Origin: Micromonospora_I sp040659735
GTDB taxonomy: Bacteria > Actinomycetota > Actinomycetes > Mycobacteriales > Micromonosporaceae
Direction: 5' to 3'
Assembly: GCF_040659735.1 (NCBI RefSeq)
Contig: NZ_JBFANZ010000010.1
Span: 1 to 64,000 of the forward strand
Length of the DNA stretch: 64,000 nt
This document shows, in pieces, positions 7,944-16,436 of this stretch (the stretch's first letter is position 1; each line of letters starts with the position of its first letter). Below the pieces are notes generated by a model, which worked only from the letters and a program-made list of their open reading frames with translations, had not been told where the DNA came from and ran no database searches. Made by a program: the position numbers and the translations under genes.

Positions 7944-10595
7944 GTGTCAGCGGCAGTTCCTGATCGCGATCAAGCCCGGGATACCGCCTCCCGGGCCGTA
8001 GACATCGCGGCATCGACATCGGCGGGCGCGATTCTTCTTGCCGGTTTCCTCGGCTTCCTGCCGCCCGTCGTCGCGACCGCCGTCGCATCCGGGATCGTGG
8101 CGTTGCTGGTCGGCGTACGACTGATCCGACTCGCCGTCACCATTCGACGGGTCTACGGCACCCGCTACGGCACGTGCCGCGGCGCCGGGCTCCTCGGGAT
8201 CGGTGTGCTGGTCGGCGGCCTTGCCGTCGCCGCCCTGCCGCTGGCCGTCCCGACGGCCCGGGCGTTGGTCGCCGTGGTCGGGCTGGCCGGCGCCGTGCTC
8301 GCCTTCCTGATGGGCATCCTGCTGCTGCCCGGCGCCGCGACCACCGTCGCGACCCGGGTTCGGCGCGGCTTCGACGGCCTCAGCATCGGCATCACGCTCG
8401 CCTTCGCCGCCTGGTTGGTGCCGCCGACCGGTCCGATGCCGCCCGAGGCCCTGGCCGCCGGTCTGCTGGTCGCGGCCGGGCTCTCCGTGGTCACCGTCAC
8501 CGCCCTGCGGGCCGCGCGCTACCGCCCGGCGGTGCTGCTCTCCGGGTCGGGTTCGGGCATCGCGATGCTCGGGCTCACCGCGATGGCCATGCTCCTCGCC
8601 TACGGCGTCGCGTCGTGGACATTGCTCGTCGCCGCGGTCCCGCTCGTGGTCGGGCCGTTGCTCATCTCGACGGGCGCGCACCGCGCCCCCGCCGGCCCGC
8701 CCCCGCCGTCGACGATCGAGGCTGAGTCGCGCCTCTCCGCCTACCCGTTGCTCAGCGTCCCCGCGATGGTCGCCACGCTGGCCGCGCTCTACCACCTGCT
8801 GACGGTCGGCGAGTTCGACCACACCTCGATCGTGCTGGGACTGGCGGGGATTCCGGCGATGGTGGTGCGTGAGGTGCTGTCCGCGATGGACATCCGGAGC
8901 TACGCCCGGCGGCTGGCGCAGCAGGAGGCGCACTTCCGCTCGATGGTCTCCGGCGGCAACGACCTGACGATGGTGGTCGGCGATGATCTGCTGGTGCGTT
9001 GGCAGTCGCCGGCCGCGGCCCGGCTGTTCGGGCTCGCGGACGCCGATGTGATCGGGCGCTCGTTCGGCGAGCTGATGCACCCCGACGACGCGGCCGACGT
9101 GACCACGCTGCTCACCGGGGTGCTGGCTCAGCGGGAGCAGGTCTCGGACGGGCGCACGCAACTCGTGGCGGCGCGGCTGCGCGACGGACACGGAGCCTGG
9201 CGTGACACCGAGTCCACCATCAGCGACCAGCGTGCCGTGCCGGAGGTGGGCGCCCTGGTCGTGCACATGCGCGACGTGGGGGAGCGCCGGCGGCTGGAGC
9301 GAACCCTGCATCAGCTGGCCTTCACCGACCAGCTCACCGGCCTGGCCAACCGGCGTGAGCTGATGCGCACGGTCGTCACCCAGCGGGCGGTGCCCGGCCA
9401 CGGTGGCGCCCTGCTCGTCATCGATCTGCACGGGATGGCCGGGATCAACGACGTCCGCGGACGGGAGGTCGGCGACGCGGTGCTGATCGAGGTCGGCCGT
9501 CGGCTGCGCACCACGGTCGGCTCCGACGACGTCGCCGCCCGCCTCTCCGGTGACGAGTTCGCCATCATCACGGTGGAGGGACCGGTGATGGCGTACGCCC
9601 TGGCCACCAAGCTGCTCACCGCGCTCACCGAGCCCTATCAGCTGCCCGGCGCGATCGTTCATCTGCACGTCAGCATCGGGTTGGCCGAGGTCGCCGGCGG
9701 GGACAGCGTCGACGACGTGCTGCGCCGCGCCGACCTCGCCCGCCGCCGTGCCCGGCAGCTGGGGCGCAACCGCGTCGAGTGGTACGACGCCTACATGGAA
9801 GAGCAGCTCATCCGGCGGATGGATCTCGAACGGGAGCTTCCCGGCGCGGCCGAGCGGGGCGAGCTCGATCTGGTCTACCAGCCGGTGCTCGGGTTGGACG
9901 ACGGTCGGCCGGTGGGCGTCGAGGCGTTGCTGCGCTGGCGCAGCCCGATGCTGGGCACCGTCCTTCCCAACGAACTGCTGCCGGTCGCCGAGGACCTCGC
10001 GCTGATCGACGAGGTCGGCAAGTGGGTGCGGCAGCGGGCCTGCCGGCAGCTCGCCGCCTGGTCGCACAGCGGGCACGACCTCTGGATGGCGGTCAACGTC
10101 TCGCAGCGGGAGTTGGCCGCCCCCGACTTCGTCAGCGCCGTGGCCGCCACGCTCGCCGCGCACCGGATCGCCCCCGAGCGGTTGGTCGTGGAGATCGCCG
10201 AGTCGCGGGTCGCCGCCGACGTGCCGTCGGTGGTCACCCAGCTCGCGGGGCTGCGGGCCCTGGGCGTACGGACGGCGCTGGACGACTTCGGCGCGGGTCA
10301 GGCCTCGCTGGCCCAGCTCCGGCGCCTGCCCGTCGACATTCTCAAGATTGACCGGGCGCTGGTCGCCGATCCCGCCGACCGGCGCGGGCCCAGCAAACCG
10401 TTGATCGACGTGGTGGTCAGCCTCGGCCGTCGCCTCGGTCTGGAGATCCTCGCCGAAGGGCTGGAGTCGACCGCCCAGGTCGACCAGGCACGGGAAGCGG
10501 GGTGCCGGTTCGCGCAGGGCTTCGCGCTCGCCCGCCCGGCGCCCGCGGAGCGGATCGAGGCGTTCCTGGCGGATTTCCAGACGCCCTCGGTCTGA
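7944..10595 (+). CDS. membrane PAS-GGDEF-EAL protein, cyclase half degenerate
   Basis: An 883-residue cyclic-di-GMP protein. About residues 25-320 hold eight or nine hydrophobic segments, followed by a PAS domain (about 330-445), a GGDEF domain (about 455-610) and an EAL domain (about 625-875). The GGDEF half looks inactive: the motif reads SGDEF, the usual DLDGFKxIND is DLHGMAGIND, and GH is GR. The EAL half keeps the residues needed for phosphodiesterase activity: VEALLRW, NVSQ, EIAES, LDDFGAG, ILKID and LAEGLE. It is thus predicted to degrade c-di-GMP, with the GGDEF part perhaps binding GTP. The GTG start at 7944 is preceded by GAAGGTGA. Confidence 0.92.
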   Translation: MSAAVPDRDQARDTASRAVDIAASTSAGAILLAGFLGFLPPVVATAVASGIVALLVGVRLIRLAVTIRRVYGTRYGTCRGAGLLGIGVLVGGLAVAALPLAVPTARALVAVVGLAGAVLAFLMGILLLPGAATTVATRVRRGFDGLSIGITLAFAAWLVPPTGPMPPEALAAGLLVAAGLSVVTVTALRAARYRPAVLLSGSGSGIAMLGLTAMAMLLAYGVASWTLLVAAVPLVVGPLLISTGAHRAPAGPPPPSTIEAESRLSAYPLLSVPAMVATLAALYHLLTVGEFDHTSIVLGLAGIPAMVVREVLSAMDIRSYARRLAQQEAHFRSMVSGGNDLTMVVGDDLLVRWQSPAAARLFGLADADVIGRSFGELMHPDDAADVTTLLTGVLAQREQVSDGRTQLVAARLRDGHGAWRDTESTISDQRAVPEVGALVVHMRDVGERRRLERTLHQLAFTDQLTGLANRRELMRTVVTQRAVPGHGGALLVIDLHGMAGINDVRGREVGDAVLIEVGRRLRTTVGSDDVAARLSGDEFAIITVEGPVMAYALATKLLTALTEPYQLPGAIVHLHVSIGLAEVAGGDSVDDVLRRADLARRRARQLGRNRVEWYDAYMEEQLIRRMDLERELPGAAERGELDLVYQPVLGLDDGRPVGVEALLRWRSPMLGTVLPNELLPVAEDLALIDEVGKWVRQRACRQLAAWSHSGHDLWMAVNVSQRELAAPDFVSAVAATLAAHRIAPERLVVEIAESRVAADVPSVVTQLAGLRALGVRTALDDFGAGQASLAQLRRLPVDILKIDRALVADPADRRGPSKPLIDVVVSLGRRLGLEILAEGLESTAQVDQAREAGCRFAQGFALARPAPAERIEAFLADFQTPSV

Positions 10596-10743
10596 ACGCC
10601 GTCCGGTGTGGACGGTGGCGGTGGCGGGATGTCCCGGCGTTCAGTCAGGACCCGGCCACCGCCAAGGGTTTTCTCACCCCCGGCGGCGGCCGCGTCGCTG
10701 GTAAACCGATCATCGCCCCTACCGGCGGACGATCGTCGGGATG

Positions 10744-12012
10744 TCAGGCCCCGGCGTACCCCGGCATGGGATAGCCGGCGAGCAGGTCGCTCACCTCGCC
10801 GGCGATGCGGGTCAGCGCCGCCTCGTCGTCCTTGACGGCGGCGGTCACCGCGTCGTCCATCCACGCCGCCACCTGTGGCATCTGCTCCTCGGTGAGGCCA
10901 CGCGTGGTCAGGGCCGCCGTGCCGAGGCGGATGCCCGACGGGTCGAACGGCTTGCGGGTGTCGTACGGGACGGTGTTGTAGTTGAGCTCGATGCCCGCCC
11001 GGTCCAGCGCCTGCGCCGCCGGCTTGCCGGCGACACCCTTGCTGCTGAGGTCGGCGAGGATGAGGTGGTTGTCGGTGCCGCCGGAGGAAAGCTCGAAGCC
11101 GCGCTCCAGCAGTGCCGCGGCCAGCGCCTTGGCGTTGGCGACCACCTGGTGCGCGTAGCGGCGGAAGTCGGCGGTCGCCGCCTCCTTGAGCGCCACGGCG
11201 ATGGCGGCGGTGGTGTGGTTGTGCGGGCCGCCCTGCAGGCCCGGGAAGACCGCCTTGTCGATCGCGTTGGCGTGCTGCGCCGTACTCATGATCATGGCGC
11301 CGCGCGGGCCGCGGAGGGTCTTGTGGGTCGTGGTCGTGATGACGTCGGCGTACCCGACCGGCGAGGGGTGCGCGCCGCCGGCGATCAGACCGGCGATGTG
11401 CGCGATGTCGGCGACCAGCACGGCGTCGATCTCCTCGGCGATCTGCGCGAAGCCGGGGAAGTCGATGGTGCGCGGTACGGCGGTGCCGCCGCAGAAGATC
11501 ACCTTCGGCCGCTCGCGCAGCGCGATCTCACGCACCTCGTCGAGGTCGATCCGGCCGGTCTCCCTGGCCACGTTGTAGCGGACCGGGTTGAACCACTTGC
11601 CGGTCGCCGAGACCGACCAGCCGTGGGTGAGGTGCCCGCCCATCGGCAGCGCCATCCCCATCACGGTGTCGCCCGGGGAGAGGAACGCCAGGTAGACGGC
11701 GAGGTTGGCGGGGGAGCCGGAGTAGGGCTGGACGTTGGCGTGGTCCACCCCGAAGACCGCCCGCGCGCGCTCGATGGCGAGCGTCTCGATCGGGTCGATG
11801 AACTGCTGCCCCTCGTAGTAGCGCTTGCCCGCGTAGCCCTCGGAGTATTTGTTGGTCAGCACCGTGCTGCTCGCCTCGAGCACCGCGGTGGAGACGTAGT
11901 TTTCCGACGCGATCATCCGCAGCTTGTCGTGCTGCCGCCGCGCTTCCTGCTCGATGAGGCCGGCCACCTGCGGGTCCGCGGCGGTCAGGCTGGGGATCGG
12001 GGGTACGTGCAC
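10744..12012 (-). CDS. glyA: serine hydroxymethyltransferase
   Basis: A 422-residue PLP enzyme that converts serine and tetrahydrofolate to glycine and 5,10-methylene-THF, the main source of one-carbon units. The PLP lysine lies in TTTTHKTLRGPRGA near residue 229. Other marks are NKYSEGYAGKRYYEG, NVQPYSGSPANLAVY and the C-terminal GIRLGTAALTTRG. The start is the GTG at 12012 (MHVPPIPSL), fixed by AGGAGGA at about 12018-12024. The reading frame stays open further upstream, but that part is the ZTP riboswitch leader rather than protein. Regulation by ZTP, a sign of folate shortage, is expected. Confidence 0.96.
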   Translation of the reverse strand: MHVPPIPSLTAADPQVAGLIEQEARRQHDKLRMIASENYVSTAVLEASSTVLTNKYSEGYAGKRYYEGQQFIDPIETLAIERARAVFGVDHANVQPYSGSPANLAVYLAFLSPGDTVMGMALPMGGHLTHGWSVSATGKWFNPVRYNVARETGRIDLDEVREIALRERPKVIFCGGTAVPRTIDFPGFAQIAEEIDAVLVADIAHIAGLIAGGAHPSPVGYADVITTTTHKTLRGPRGAMIMSTAQHANAIDKAVFPGLQGGPHNHTTAAIAVALKEAATADFRRYAHQVVANAKALAAALLERGFELSSGGTDNHLILADLSSKGVAGKPAAQALDRAGIELNYNTVPYDTRKPFDPSGIRLGTAALTTRGLTEEQMPQVAAWMDDAVTAAVKDDEAALTRIAGEVSDLLAGYPMPGYAGA

Positions 12013-12078
12013 GAGCGTCCTCCTGGCATGTCGGCGTTTGCCGGCCGGGAACCTGGCCGGGCAAGACGGCCCTGTCGA

Positions 12079-12157
12079 CGTGCACCCAGGCGCGCGGTGC
12101 ACGATCTGTGGTCGCTCCCCGGTGGTCTGTTCCACCTCGCTGCGCCAGTCGCGTAAC
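12079..12157 (-). ncRNA. ZTP (pfl) riboswitch upstream of glyA
   Basis: On the minus strand the leader reads GTTACGCGACTGGCGCA, a GAGGTGG..CCACC helix, GGGGAGCGACC, and after a short linker GCGCGCCTGGGTGCAC. This is the conserved pfl-motif pattern: a GACUGGC-type 5' subdomain with CACCGGGGAGCG, joined to a 3' subdomain with GCCUGGG. The motif is known to bind ZTP/ZMP and to switch on one-carbon genes, and glyA is a common actinobacterial target. A GC-rich stem (12035-12060) lies between the aptamer and the AGGAGGA ribosome site and may be the expression platform. Confidence 0.88.
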
Positions 12158-12164
12158 CGTCCTG

Positions 12165-12170
12165 ATCGTA
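12165..12170 (-). promoter_or_regulatory. candidate -10 element for glyA
   Basis: TACGAT on the minus strand lies just upstream of the riboswitch, so transcription would start at about 12158 and include the whole aptamer. A clear -35 element is not visible. Confidence 0.5.
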
Positions 12171-12237
12171 GCGGTCCCGTCGGCGGCGGTCGGCACTCCG
12201 TCCGGGCCCGCCGGACCGGGCGCCTGCGCGGAACGGG

Positions 12238-13251
12238 TCAGCGGGGCGGCCCCGTGCTGCCGCGCGGCTTCAGGTGAGCGGTGTCATCCTGATACGCGCC
12301 GATGGGCTCGCCCGCGATGGCGGCGAGGAGTTGGCGGGCGGCGTGCGCACCGTACGCGGGGATGTCGCGACCGAGCGCGGTCAGCGGCGGGTGGACCAGC
12401 TGGCACAGCGGTGAGTCGTCCCAGGCGACGATCGACAGGTCGCCGGGGACGGCCAGCCCCATCTCCTGGGCCACGGCCAGGCCGGCGATCGCCATCACGT
12501 CGTTGTCGTAGATCACCGCCGTGGGCCGCGCGGCGGAGCTGAGCAGCCGGCGGGTGGCCCGCGCCCCCTGCTCGCCGGTGTAGTCCGAGGGGACCGTGAC
12601 CGACTCGACCAGGTCGAGGCGTTCGCAGATCCCGGCGAAGGCGTGGGTGCGGATCTGGGTGTGCAGCAACTCGGGCAGGCCGCCGACCCGGGCGATCCGC
12701 CGGTGGCCGAGGGTGAACAGGTATTCGACGGTCTCGACGAGCGCCGCGGCGTCGTCGGACCAGACGCTGGCGAGCCCGCCGGTGTGCCCCGGTCCGCCGA
12801 TCACCACGGCGGGGAGTTGCAACTCCTCCAGCACCGCGACCCGCTGGTCGTCGATGCGCAGGTCGCAGAGGAACACCCCGTCGACCCGGTGCTCGCCCCA
12901 CCAGCGGCGGTAGACCGCGATCTCCGCCGTCGGGTCCGCGACGACCTGCAGCGTCAGCGCGTACGACCGCGCGGAGAGCTCGGCCTCGACGCCGCTGATC
13001 AGCTCCATGAAGAACGGTTCGATGCCGAGGATGCGGGCCGGGCGGCAGAGCGCCAGCCCCACGGCGTTGGCGCTCGCGCCGGAGAGGGCGCGGGCGGCGC
13101 TGTTGGGGTTGAAGCCGATTTCCTCGGCGATGGCCAGGATGCGCTGCCGGGTCGCCTCGGAGACGCCGGGCTGACCGTTGAGGGCGTACGAGACGGCGCC
13201 CTTGGAGACGCCGGCGCGGAGTGCGATGTCCGCGATCGTCGGCCGTTTCAC
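12238..13251 (-). CDS. LacI family transcriptional regulator
   Basis: A 337-residue repressor of the LacI/GalR family. The N-terminal helix-turn-helix begins PTIADIALRAGVSKGAVSYALNG, with the hinge region near ARALSGASANAVGLAL. A periplasmic-binding-protein-like sugar-sensing domain fills the rest (VDGVFLCDLR, AIVAWDDSPLCQLVHPPLTAL-type features). The GTG start at 13251 has AAAGGAG at 13257-13264 upstream. It is divergent from a promoter that now drives a permease remnant and a beta-mannosidase, so it most likely controls mannoside use; a palindrome at 13506-13515 is a possible operator. Confidence 0.93.
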   Translation of the reverse strand: MKRPTIADIALRAGVSKGAVSYALNGQPGVSEATRQRILAIAEEIGFNPNSAARALSGASANAVGLALCRPARILGIEPFFMELISGVEAELSARSYALTLQVVADPTAEIAVYRRWWGEHRVDGVFLCDLRIDDQRVAVLEELQLPAVVIGGPGHTGGLASVWSDDAAALVETVEYLFTLGHRRIARVGGLPELLHTQIRTHAFAGICERLDLVESVTVPSDYTGEQGARATRRLLSSAARPTAVIYDNDVMAIAGLAVAQEMGLAVPGDLSIVAWDDSPLCQLVHPPLTALGRDIPAYGAHAARQLLAAIAGEPIGAYQDDTAHLKPRGSTGPPR

Positions 13252-13431
13252 CGGCGCTCCTTTGCGTTGACTGGACCGGGACGCGATCCGGGGCCTTCAC
13301 GCTACCCCCGGGCGCGCGGGCCACCCGTTACGCGGCGCGCCCGGTCGGAGTTGTCTTGCTCGGTTAAGTAGATCGTCTGGAGCCTGTGGGCTCCGGTCAC
13401 GAACCGGCCCAGCGACCTCGTCGACCCGCCA

Positions 13432-13460
13432 TTGACACCCCGATGACCCGCCCGTACGGT
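13432..13460 (+). promoter_or_regulatory. sigma-70-type promoter for the beta-mannosidase unit
   Basis: TTGACA (13432-13437) and TACGGT (13455-13460) are separated by 17 bases, a near-ideal housekeeping promoter. Transcription would start at about 13467, upstream of the permease remnant. Confidence 0.75.
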
Positions 13461-13505
13461 GGCCCCACTTATCCGGTTCAGTCGATTCTCCTCGATGTTG
13501 GGAGC

Positions 13506-13515
13506 GATTCGAATC
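13506..13515. promoter_or_regulatory. candidate LacI-type operator
   Basis: GATTCGAATC is a perfect 10-bp palindrome with a central CG, as in many LacI-family operators. It lies about 40 bases downstream of the predicted transcription start and facing the lacI-type gene, a position where a bound repressor would block transcription. Assignment is by position and symmetry only. Confidence 0.4.
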
Positions 13516-13523
13516 CTCCGGAG

Positions 13524-13676
13524 GTGGCGATCTTCGATCTGGCCAGTGGCAACTACGTGCTCTACCGCAGAGTCCTCGCCGGTGCCCTGGTGGCGACGTT
13601 GCCGCTGCTCATCATGCTCTTCGTCGGCGGCCGCCAGATCGTCCGCGGAATCATGGAAGGCGCGGTGAAGTCGTGA
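13524..13676 (+). pseudogene. C-terminal remnant of a sugar ABC transporter permease
   Basis: The frame ending at 13676 encodes about 45 residues that look like the last membrane helix and tail of a CUT1 (MalG-type) permease: YRRVLAGALVATLPLLIMLF followed by GRQIVRGIMEGAVKS. Family members end in a very similar R-x-x-V-x-G-x-x-x-GAVKG. Everything upstream in the family (the binding-protein-dependent transport domain with its EAA loop) is missing, and no solute-binding protein or partner permease is present. The GTG at 13524 has no useful ribosome site. The stop overlaps the beta-mannosidase start as GTGA, as expected if the stub is the end of an old transporter-mannosidase operon. Confidence 0.65.
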
Positions 13677-16126
13677 TCGACCGGAGACCCCTGCACGACG
13701 GCTGGCAACTGCGCGCCCTGCCCGGGCCGCAGCTCCCCGCCCGGCTCGCGGGCGCCGTGGTCCCGGCGACCGTGCCGGGCTGCGTCCACACCGACCTGCT
13801 CGCCGCCGGGCTCATCCCCGACCCCTACCTCGACGACAACGAGCTGGGGCTGGCCTGGATCGGGCGCACCGACTGGTGCTACGAGACCACCTTCCGGTGG
13901 GACGGCTCCGACGACCCCCGGGTCGACCTGGTCTGCGCCGGGCTCGACACGATCGCCACCGTCACGCTCAACGACGTGCCGCTCGGCAGCACCGCCAACA
14001 TGCACCGCGGTTACCGGTTCGACGTCCGGGCGGCGCTCCGCGGCGGCGACAACGTGCTGCGGGTCCGGTTCGACTCCGCCTACCGCTACGCCGAAGAGCT
14101 GCGGGACCGGCTGGGGGAGCGCCCCAACGCCTACCCGGACCAGCCGTTCAACTTCATCCGGAAGATGGCCTGCAACTTCGGCTGGGACTGGGGACCGACC
14201 CTGGTCAGCGCGGGCATCTGGCAGGAGATCGGGCTGGAGAGCTGGCGCGGTGGGCGCCTCGCCACCGTCCGCCCCCTGGTCACGGTCGCCGACGGCGAGG
14301 GGCGGGTCGAGGTGCACGTCGAGGTCGAGCGGGAGAGCGACGAGCCGCTCACCGTCGCCGCCGCCGTCGCCGGCGTCCACGCCGAAGCGGTCATCGCGCC
14401 GGGGCAACGCACGGCCGTCGTCGCGCTCACCGTCCGCGACCCCGCGCTGTGGTGGCCGCGGGGGTACGGCGACCAGCCACGCCACCCGCTCGACGTGACG
14501 CTGCGCGGGGCCGACGGTGGCGCGCTCGACGCGTGGCGGCGGCGGATCGGCTTCCGCTCCGTGCGGCTGGACACCACACCCGACGAGGCCGGGACGCCGT
14601 TCACGGTGGTCGTCAACGACGTGCCGGTCTTCGTCCGCGGGGTCAACTGGATTCCCGACGACGTCTTCGTCACCCGGGTCGACCGGTCGCGCTACGCCGA
14701 GCGGCTCGCCCAGGCGTGCGAGGCCAACGTCAACCTGCTGCGGATCTGGGGCGGCGGGCGCTACGAGTCGGCGGACTTCTACGAACTCGCCGACGAGCTG
14801 GGGCTGATGGTGCAGCAGGACTTCCTCTTCGCCTGCGCGGCCTACCCGGAGGAGGAGCCGCTCGCCGGTGAGGTGGCGGCGGAGGCACGCGAACAGGTCG
14901 TACGGCTCGCCAGCCATCCCAGCCTCGTGCTGTGGACCGGCAACAACGAGAACATCTGGGGCTGGCACGACTGGCGTTGGCAGGAGCGGTTGGTCGACCG
15001 GTCCTGGGGCGCCGGCTACTACTTCGACCTGCTGCCGGGGATCGTCGGCGAGTTGGACCCGACCCGACCGTACTGGCCGGGCAGCCCCTGGTCCGGCCGG
15101 GACGACGTGCACCCCAACGATCCCGCGCACGGCAGCACGCACATCTGGGACGTCTGGAACGCGGACGACTACCTGCGCTACCGCGAACACGTGCCGCGCT
15201 TCGTCGCCGAGTTCGGCTACCAGGCGCCCCCGGCGTACGCGACGCTGCGCCGGGCGTTGCGTGACGAGCCGCTGGCGTCGGACTCGCCGGGCATGCGCCA
15301 CCACCAGAAGGCGATCGACGGCGACCTCAAGCTCCAGCGTGGACTCGACGCCCACCTGTCGGCGCCGGCCGACTTCGACGACTGGCACTACCTCACCCAG
15401 CTCAACCAGGCGCGGGCGGTCGCGGTGGGGATCGAGCACTTCCGCTCGCACCGCCCGGTCTGCATGGGCACGATCATGTGGCAGCTCAACGACTGCTGGC
15501 CGGTGACGTCCTGGGCCGCGGTCGACGGCGACGGGCGACGAAAGCCCCTCTGGTACGCGCTGCGCCGGGTCTACGCCGACCGGCTGCTCACCATCCAACC
15601 CCGCGACGGCGGCCTCGCCCTCGTCGTCGTGAACGACGGCGGTTCGCCGTGGCGGGACGAGGCGGCGGTGACCCGGCTGACGCTCGACGGCTCGCCGCGG
15701 GCCAAGGCGGCGTTCGAGCTGGACGTCGCGCCGCACTCCACCGTCACCCTGCCGCTCCCCGCGGACGTCGTGCTCGCCGACGAGCCGCGACGCGAGCTGT
15801 TGCTCGCCGAGGGCGGAACCGAACGGGCCTGGTGGTTCTTCGCCGAGGACCGGGGGATCGCCTACCCGCCGGCGGAGTACGACGCGACCGTCGAGCCGGC
15901 TCCCGGAGGACTCCGGGTGACGGTCACCGCCCGCACCGTACTGCGGGATCTGACCCTCTTCGCCGACCGGCTCGACCCGGCGGCGCTGGTCGACCAGGCG
16001 TTGGTCACGCTCCTGCCCGGCGAGTCGACCACCTTCACCGTCCGCACCGCCGCGCCGCTCGACCACGGGGCGCTGACCACGAAGCCGGTGCTCCGCTGCG
16101 TCAACGACCTCCGCCCCGCCGGCTGA
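13673..16126 (+). CDS. beta-mannosidase, glycoside hydrolase family 2
   Basis: An 817-residue cytoplasmic GH2 enzyme predicted to remove terminal beta-D-mannose from short manno-oligosaccharides. An N-terminal sugar-binding domain (DWCYETTFRW, VTLNDVPLGS) leads into FNFIRKMACNFGWDWGP, typical of beta-mannosidases. An immunoglobulin-like domain follows, then the TIM barrel with the acid/base glutamate in GNNEN (near residue 425) and the nucleophile in VAEFGYQ (near 515). MWQLNDCWPVTSWA is also conserved. The GTG start overlaps the stop of the permease remnant. No signal peptide is visible, so substrate must be imported, yet the local transporter is gone. Confidence 0.93.
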   Translation: MIDRRPLHDGWQLRALPGPQLPARLAGAVVPATVPGCVHTDLLAAGLIPDPYLDDNELGLAWIGRTDWCYETTFRWDGSDDPRVDLVCAGLDTIATVTLNDVPLGSTANMHRGYRFDVRAALRGGDNVLRVRFDSAYRYAEELRDRLGERPNAYPDQPFNFIRKMACNFGWDWGPTLVSAGIWQEIGLESWRGGRLATVRPLVTVADGEGRVEVHVEVERESDEPLTVAAAVAGVHAEAVIAPGQRTAVVALTVRDPALWWPRGYGDQPRHPLDVTLRGADGGALDAWRRRIGFRSVRLDTTPDEAGTPFTVVVNDVPVFVRGVNWIPDDVFVTRVDRSRYAERLAQACEANVNLLRIWGGGRYESADFYELADELGLMVQQDFLFACAAYPEEEPLAGEVAAEAREQVVRLASHPSLVLWTGNNENIWGWHDWRWQERLVDRSWGAGYYFDLLPGIVGELDPTRPYWPGSPWSGRDDVHPNDPAHGSTHIWDVWNADDYLRYREHVPRFVAEFGYQAPPAYATLRRALRDEPLASDSPGMRHHQKAIDGDLKLQRGLDAHLSAPADFDDWHYLTQLNQARAVAVGIEHFRSHRPVCMGTIMWQLNDCWPVTSWAAVDGDGRRKPLWYALRRVYADRLLTIQPRDGGLALVVVNDGGSPWRDEAAVTRLTLDGSPRAKAAFELDVAPHSTVTLPLPADVVLADEPRRELLLAEGGTERAWWFFAEDRGIAYPPAEYDATVEPAPGGLRVTVTARTVLRDLTLFADRLDPAALVDQALVTLLPGESTTFTVRTAAPLDHGALTTKPVLRCVNDLRPAG

Positions 16127-16160
16127 GGGTGAGCGGTCGGCGTCATGGCGACAGGTGGTG

Positions 16161-16358
16161 CTAGGGGAAATCGGGGTTCCGCATGTTGGCGTGGCGCTTG
16201 TCGCGCAGGGCATGCAGCGCCTGGGCGTAGGTGGGGTGGTCCGCGCATTGCAGGCAGCGCAGCGTGGAGGCGCAGCGCGGGCGCCAGTGTGTGGAGCGCT
16301 TGAACGTCAGCAGCCCGATCGCGCTTGCATTCCTTGAACCCGCGAGGATGGGGAACAC
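16161..16358 (-). CDS. short hypothetical protein or remnant
   Basis: A 65-codon minus-strand frame with a GTG start. Its last 45 codons have strong third-position G/C bias and encode a Cys/His-rich stretch (CASTLRCLQCADH) followed by RDKRHANMRNPDFP. The first 20 codons are less biased, as if the original start had been lost. I do not recognise a family. The cysteines and histidines could bind zinc. It lies alone between the beta-mannosidase and the serine hydrolase, and may be the broken end of a longer gene. The other bases of 16127-16436 show nothing I can name. Confidence 0.35.
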   Translation of the reverse strand: MFPILAGSRNASAIGLLTFKRSTHWRPRCASTLRCLQCADHPTYAQALHALRDKRHANMRNPDFP

Positions 16359-16436
16359 GCGACTGGGCGAGTAACAGAATGAGTGACGGTCGAGACGCCG
16401 ATCTGGCGATCAACGCGGTAGGTCGGACGTCGCGCG

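Noticed and set aside
7947..10163. Long minus-strand open frame opposite the PAS-GGDEF-EAL gene
   Set aside because: Same antisense effect; the product is His/Gly/Arg/Asp-rich and lacks any family pattern, while the plus strand has full EAL motifs.
12238..16126. LacI gene plus beta-mannosidase as a complete sugar-uptake operon
   Set aside because: Only a permease fragment remains and there is no solute-binding protein or ATPase, so no transporter can be annotated.
13562..16213. Very long minus-strand open frame opposite the beta-mannosidase
   Set aside because: It is the antisense frame of a high-GC gene. The plus strand has clear GH2 motifs, and the antisense product is an Arg/Gly/Val/Asp-rich string without domains.
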